Shown here: in pieces, positions 59,452-64,000 of the stretch
How positions within the stretch are numbered: the stretch's first letter is position 1
Layout of the letters: every line of letters begins with the position of its first letter
Assembly (NCBI GenBank): GCA_012845835.1
Contig: JABAKD010000014.1
Coordinates: 4,331,896 to 4,395,895, forward strand
Direction of reading: 5' to 3'
DNA: 64,000 nt
Origin: Undaria pinnatifida
Lineage: Eukaryota > Sar > Phaeophyceae > Laminariales > Alariaceae
The notes under the pieces: generated by a model
Told to the model about the DNA's origin: nothing
Seen by the model: the letters and a program-made list of their open reading frames with translations, nothing else
Databases searched by the model: none
Program-made: the position numbers and the translations under genes

Positions 59452-59850
59452 CCTGCGACTCGTCGAACACCTCACGGCGCTTCGCGCTTGGTGCACGCGA
59501 TTTGCTGCGTCCCGGCGCTGCAGGGATGCGAGGGTCTATGGTCATATGGCTACATCTATACATGATATGAGTGTACTATCCCCCCCCTGGTGCAAGCAAT
59601 GCCTGCCTGGTCGGTGCAAACCCGATGCTCCGTCCCGGCATAGTAGGGATGCGAGGGTCTATGGTCATAAGACTACTGCCAGGCACAAACTGAGTATCCC
59701 CCGCCCCCGCCCCCCCGCCCTCCCCTTCTCTCCCCCGTGTCGCCCCCCTTGCCTCTCTGCCTGGTTGGTGCAAACCCGACGTGCTCCGTCCTGGCATAGT
59801 ACGGATGCGGGGGTCTATGGTCATACGACTACGGCCATGCACAAGCTGAG
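59452..59850 (+). mobile_element. Three family P copies in tandem, each ending in C-rich DNA
   Basis: Copies at 59452-59575, 59586-59695 and 59757-59848. Each has GCAAACCCGAYGTGCTCCGT or a variant, GGGATGCGAGGGTCTATGGT, CATANGACTAC, and a CTGAGTACACC-like end followed by C-rich sequence. Confidence 0.82.
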
Positions 59851-59899
59851 TACACCCCCCCGGCTCTACCCCGATCCCTGTGATTCCCCCTCGACACAG

Positions 59900-60311
59900 T
59901 CATTGTGTTTCTCAAGTCGGGTGACGGCTGACTACTGCTGATACGGTACAGCAGTACTAGGTATATGTTTTGTTCAAACATCCTCTGTACATGCTCAGAT
60001 GGCAACTTGTACTATAAAAAAGCTGGTTGTTTAAGACTGGTATGTAAAAAGCTAGTGGTTAAAACTGGTATACAACAAAAGTTAGTCGTTGAAAACTGGC
60101 ATACGAAAGCTGGTATTCATCGTTACATTTGGTACATACAAGTTGAACAAAAAAAAACTTTTTGATCTTTCAGAACCTGGAACGGAAAATCATTAGAAAA
60201 AAAGAACTCTTTGCCCTTTTCGTTTTTCTTTCTCGTCGTCGTAAGGACAAAACATCGGCCCGACCGCCGACCGCAGCCATCATGTTACTGAGAAACCCCC
60301 CCCGGCCTTAA
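59900..60311. other. Intergenic DNA and probable 3' region of the Josephin gene
   Basis: An AAGCTGGTTGTTTAAGACTG / AAACTGGTATACAACAAAAG local repeat lies at 60020-60120. No clear polyadenylation signal is visible on the - strand. Confidence 0.4.
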
Positions 60312-60876
60312 TTACCCGGCGACCATCTCATCCGGAGCAACGGCAGCAACAGCCACGGCTTCCTCCTCGCCGCTTCCATCCGAAACGACGAACACATGCC
60401 CCTGGTTTTCGCGAGCCTCCATGCCCAGGTGCAGCGCAAGCTCCGCAGCGCCTCCGATGATCTCCGCATGAGCCGACTTGGAGTCAACCACAAACCACGC
60501 CTTATCATTAGCACCCGAGTCTGCCCCCGCTTCTGCGGCCCCGGCTGCTCCTGCTCCGGCAGCGGCTGCCGCCGCCGCCGTTGCCGCCACCGCAGCTGCA
60601 GCAGCCAGGGAAAGTTCTCCTTCCTCTTCTCCACCCCCGTCCGCAACCGCCGCCGCGGAGGTTTCCATGTTTTCGGGTTCTCCTCCCCCCGCTGTGACGG
60701 GCAGGGTGGGAGTTGCACCATCGGTGGCGGCATTGCCGGGGCGGTAGTGCTTGTTCCACGGGACGATGGCGTAGAAGTGGTGGCTGGTGTAGAGACCTCC
60801 GAGGAGAGACTTGCTGACGCGGTTGACAACGATGCCGCGAACGCCTCCGCCGTTGGGGTCGAGGGTTTCCATTGAC
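60312..60876 (-). CDS. Josephin-domain deubiquitinase, 3' terminal exon
   Basis: Known for the family: Josephin (ataxin-3/JOSD) cysteine proteases cleave ubiquitin chains using Cys, His and Asn/Asp. Seen here, 187 residues plus TAA after acceptor CGCCAG: SMETLDPNGGGVRGIVVNRV, then TSHHFYAIVPWN matching the Josephin His motif (animal RHWVAL), then an Ala/Gly/Glu-rich insert of roughly 90 residues, then KAWFVVDSKSAHAEIIGG matching YYNLDSKL with the catalytic Asp, then ELALHLGMEARENQGHVFVV matching the closing helix and strand. The first base G belongs to a split codon, so upstream exons exist; the catalytic Cys exon was not found between 61.9 and 64.0 kb and is probably beyond the window. The insert between His and Asp is unusual; the two residues should still pair if it loops out. 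Confident to family, not to subfamily. Confidence 0.82.
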
Positions 60877-61099
60877 CTGGCGACGGCATGCGGGTCCTTT
60901 TTCGGGGGGGGGGGGAGGGGGGGAAGGTGGGGGGGAAAGGCATAGGAACGAACAGATGAAGTGAGAAGATGTCGGGAAAGGAAACGGGGAAATGGTTGGC
61001 AGAAGGTCACAGATACCACTGCTTTATAAAAGAAGGATGTTGGATTTACATCGGAACGGCAACTACGCTATATTGTCGGAGGGCAAACATAATAATAAT

Positions 61100-61820
61100 A
61101 GTAGTAGGGAATGAAACGGAGGGAAAAATAAACGGAGGGTTAGCACAACACGGTAGGGTAGTATTTTCGCCGCCGTTGGGGTCTGGGGTTTCCAGCGAAC
61201 TGGAAGTGGCGTGCCGGGAGGGGTGGAAGAAGGGATAGTAGTAGGGAAGTAAACGGGTTGAAAAATAAACGTAGGGTTAGCGCAATACGGTAGGGTAGTA
61301 GTTACGCCGCCGTCGGGGTTTGGTGTTTCCAGCGAATTGGAAACGGTGTGACAGGAGTGGGGGGGGAGGGGGGGACGGGATAGTAACAAGGAAAGGAACG
61401 GAGGGTCAGCGCAATACGGTAAGGTAGTATTTTCGCCGAAGTTGGAGTCTGGGGTTCAAGCGAACTGGCAAGGGTGTGCCGGGAGGGGGTAGGAAAGGGA
61501 TAGTAGTAGGGAAAGAAACGGAGGGAAACATAAACCGAGGGATAGCTCAATACGATAGGGTAGTATTTATACTGCCGTTGGAGTCCGGGGTTTCCAGCGA
61601 CCTGTCGACGGCGTGTCGGTCCTGCCTGTTTATTACGGGGGCGGGGGGCAAATAGGTTGGTATTGGGGGGGAGGGGAAGGAAACCATACCAAGAACAACG
61701 AAAAAAACGGAGGAGGCGTTAGCCGGGTCTGCGTAAAATGGTACTACTTATTACAACGATTATGCTAACTGCGTCGATGAGGTCTAGGGTTTCTAGTGGC
61801 CTGGCGACGGCGTGCGGGTT
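61100..61820 (-). repeat. Tandem array of Josephin exon 5' edge echoes (five copies)
   Basis: Each unit carries the intron end plus about 30 nt of exon. Copies begin (in - orientation) at 61199, 61337, 61464, 61601 and 61800; the real exon begins at 60876. They read SLETPDPNGG at 61199, SLETPNPDGG at 61337, a shifted version with a deletion at 61464, SLETPDSNGS-like at 61601 and PLETLDLID at 61800. Four keep the AG acceptor; the 61337 copy has AA. The central units (offset 127-138 nt) also share a CGGTAGGGTAGTATTTTCGC block. Confidence 0.85.
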
Positions 61821-61899
61821 CTGCTTTTGTTCCGGCGGATGGGAGGAAGAACCTTATCGAATGTACAAGTGGGCCTGTCTAAAGATGTCAGGAGGCCAG

Positions 61900-62295
61900 T
61901 CAGTCAAGGGAAAACGTCCAGAGGTCAGTCAAGGGTGCCAAACCGGTCGTCCTACACTAAAACTAATAGTTTGGCGTCAGTCAAGGTACACATTGAAAAA
62001 TTGCGGTCGGTCAAGGGATCAAAGTACCGTCTCCTGACACACGTCCAGCGGTCGGTCAAGGGTGTCGAACCGATCATTCCACACTTGAACCTAGTAGTTT
62101 GGCGTCAGTCAAGGTACATTATTGAAAAATTGCCGTCGGTCAAGGGGTCAAAGTACCGTCTCCTGACACACGTCCAGCGGTCGGTCAAGGGTGTCAAACC
62201 GATAATTCCACACTGAAACCTACTAGTATGGTGTCAATCAAGGTAAATTATTGGAAAAATTGCTCCCGTCCGTCGGTCAAGGCAAGAACGTGCTG
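61900..62295. repeat. 128-bp tandem repeat, about three copies
   Basis: TTGGCGTCAGTCAAGGTACA recurs at 61971, 62099 and (degraded) 62228, with ATTGAAAAATTGCSGTCGGT, AAAGTACCGTCTCCTGACAC and CGGTCGGTCAAGGGTGTC. The sub-motif GGTCGGTCAAGGG recurs within units. Confidence 0.9.
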
Positions 62296-62505
62296 TTTCT
62301 TGGCATCTTTGGGCCTGTCTATATACGATGTTCCATGTATTCACGTAACTTGATTTTTTTTTCTGTTTCTATCCGGTCGAAAACGATCAAAACACAGGAG
62401 AACGAAACAGGGGGCGAGGGAAAAAGAAAAACCAGAGGGGATACGTCAGCCGGGCCAGCACGAAACAGTAGCGCAGAATCGTTCCACGGTAGCCCCCCCA
62501 ATCAA

Positions 62506-62757
62506 TGTTCCCTTAACGAAATCCCCGGTTTTGAAACCAGCTCCCGGCCGTATCCCCTGAAATACGCTGCCCCTCGCCACCAGGGCGTCATTCGTTCGAT
62601 ATCCCCTTCAAAACAAGAAACATATGTGGCGAAGATTTGCTTTTCAAAGCAGCCGTGCTCGTGTCGAGCAGCCATGAAGCGCTCGTTTGTTGACGGAGAA
62701 AATCGCTGTTTTTTTTTGTGGGGGGCTATTGTCGTAGAATCAGTCTGCAGGTAATAT
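62506..62757 (-). pseudogene. Dispersed protein-like segment, copy 2
   Basis: Partner of 47497-47745. On the - strand: FVNERFMAARHEHG-like start, KQIFATYVSCFEGDIERMTP, WWRGAAYFRGYGRELVSKPG, ISL. The - strand frame is open across the copy. It directly abuts SINE copy 6. Function not recognised. Confidence 0.6.
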
Positions 62758-62967
62758 ATTGTATGAATTCGTTTTTGGGCTTTTTTCGTGCGCACAAATT
62801 GACTTGCGGAAAGCGCGAGAGCGTGAGCCAGCAAAACACTCGATGAAAAATCGACGAGCAGTGAGATTGCTGAAGAACCCTATGAGCGATCAAAATCGAA
62901 GGCAAGAATCGGGGGGGATAAGGGACGACACCTGTGACCACGGCTAGTCCGGAAGCTGGAAAGTAGA
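62757..62967 (+). mobile_element. tRNA-derived SINE, copy 6 (5' truncated)
   Basis: Lacks the tRNA-like head; starts at TATGAATTCGTTTTTGGGC, then GCGCGAGAGCGTGAGCCAGC, GATGAAAAATCGACGAGCAG, GACGACACCTGTGACCACGG and AAGCTGGAAAGTAGATGTGT. 5' truncation is typical of target-primed retroposition. Confidence 0.85.
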
Positions 62968-63089
62968 TGTGTGTGAAAAATATATGTATATTTGTATAAT
63001 ATTATATTGTGTTGTTGAGGTCTCCTGCCGACGAGAAGACACCGAATTATGCAAGGTTATGTTCTGTAGGGTTTGTGGATTCCGGGTAA

Positions 63090-63490
63090 GGGTATGGCAC
63101 TCTTACAGAATTTCCAGAAGTTTCGGGCACGGGTATGGAAGTGTCACAGAACTCACAGACGTTCCGGGTATTGTGGAACGGGCTTACAGAACTCACAGAA
63201 GTTGCGGGCGGGCACGAAACGCGCTGTACCCGCACCCCGCGGGTATTGCGGCTCGGGCCGTACAGAACTCACAGAAGTTCCGGGTACGGGTATGAAAATC
63301 TTACAGAACTTCCAGAAGTTCCGGGTATTGTGGCACGGGCGTACAGAAGTTACAGGAGTTCCGGGCAGGCATGAAAATGATGTACCCGTACCCCGGGTAT
63401 TTGTGGCCCTGGCGTACAGAACGTCCAGAAGTTCCGGGTGCGGGTTTTAATGTCCTACAGAACTTACAAAAGTTCCGGGAAAGGGTAATT
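63090..63490. repeat. Minisatellite with TTACAGAACTTCCAGAAGTTCCGGG
   Basis: About nine units of 38-50 nt: CAGAACTTCCAGAAGTTCCG, GGTATTGTGGCACGGGCGTA or GGTACGGGTATGAAAATCT. Two longer units contain a GTACCCGTACCCCGGGTAT-type block. AACTTCCAGAAGTT is itself a palindrome. Confidence 0.9.
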
Positions 63491-64000
63491 AATACCCGGG
63501 TAAATACCCGGCCTCGGGGGAGGAGTTCGATTTGACGTGAAGGATTCCAATGAACTTGCACGGCATTTGTTATCACTGGGCCAACGTTTCCGAGGCAATC
63601 CGTCGCAGCTTTGAGGGCTATCGGCAACCACCACCGTGGCGATAAATCGTGAACCTCAACGAGTGCCGACCGGGGCAACAGCCACGTCTACTGTTCTGTA
63701 ACAGGTCATACTATGGCGTACCCCAGCAGTGGTGCCTGAAAAAAAAGGCGATCGCAAGCCCAATTTTGCCACCAGCTCAATAAGCCAAGCGCCACGACAA
63801 AGAAGCGAAGCAACCGAAAACACAAGAGGACAGTTCCAGACTTCGATTGATAGCGAGATCTGCATTATTCCGACCGGAAAAAAAAAAAAACGTTGGCGCA
63901 ATACGTGGTTTCCCGATATGAGGCAAATTCGTATGTTTCCACCATCTTCGAATCGAATCCAATTCGATTCATAAACATAAACCTGGTATATTATAATAAT
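63491..64000. other. Window end, no gene recognised
   Basis: Frames of 60-125 codons on the - strand show no family signature. Either intergenic DNA or an intron of the Josephin gene. Confidence 0.45.

Overview
This window is nuclear DNA from an intron-rich, repeat-rich eukaryote. The evidence is spliced reading frames with GT(GAG)-AG boundaries, introns of 0.2 to 16 kb, a tRNA-derived SINE family, several small inverted-repeat transposon families, a non-LTR retrotransposon remnant, short TTAGGG tracts and very many microsatellites. There is no operon structure or bacterial gene. The style (mid-GC DNA, GC-rich exons, GTGAG donors, swollen repeat-filled introns) would fit a stramenopile alga such as a brown alga, but nothing here proves the lineage.

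Two genes are recognised. The main one is on the + strand and covers more than half of the window: a CASP-type Golgi membrane protein (the coiled-coil, tail-anchored relative of the CUX1 splice product CASP). Fourteen exons between 11233 and 48727 join in phase into one 736-codon reading frame that ends with a transmembrane anchor. Only the extreme N-terminus was not found. Its last intron is 16,357 bp and another is 7,502 bp. The second gene is on the - strand at 60312-60876: the 3' exon of a Josephin-domain (JOSD/ataxin-3 type) deubiquitinase carrying the catalytic His and Asp, with an Ala-rich insert between them. Its upstream exons lie outside what can be recognised. A third candidate is a - strand ORF at 55208-56107 made of 85-residue tandem repeats of unknown function.

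Layout: 1-11 kb is gene-free, with SINE, MITE and microsatellite DNA. 11.2-32.3 kb holds CASP exons 1-13 separated by G-, C- and TG-rich introns. 32.3-48.6 kb is the giant last intron, filled with SINEs, MITEs, fold-back elements and tandem arrays. 48.7-60 kb is intergenic, dominated by minisatellites, with the repeat ORF and a long GGGTC array. 60.3-61.8 kb holds the Josephin exon and a tandem array derived from its splice junction. 62-64 kb is repeats.

The most unusual signal is that exon edges are repeatedly duplicated into the neighbouring intron. Five CASP exon edges and the Josephin exon edge each have one to five extra copies consisting of the splice site plus about 25-60 nt of exon, placed 127-484 nt away. 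Several echoes keep the splice site and reading phase, and three pairs are joined by an open frame. This suggests that introns here grow by local tandem duplication across splice junctions, leaving decoy or alternative splice sites.
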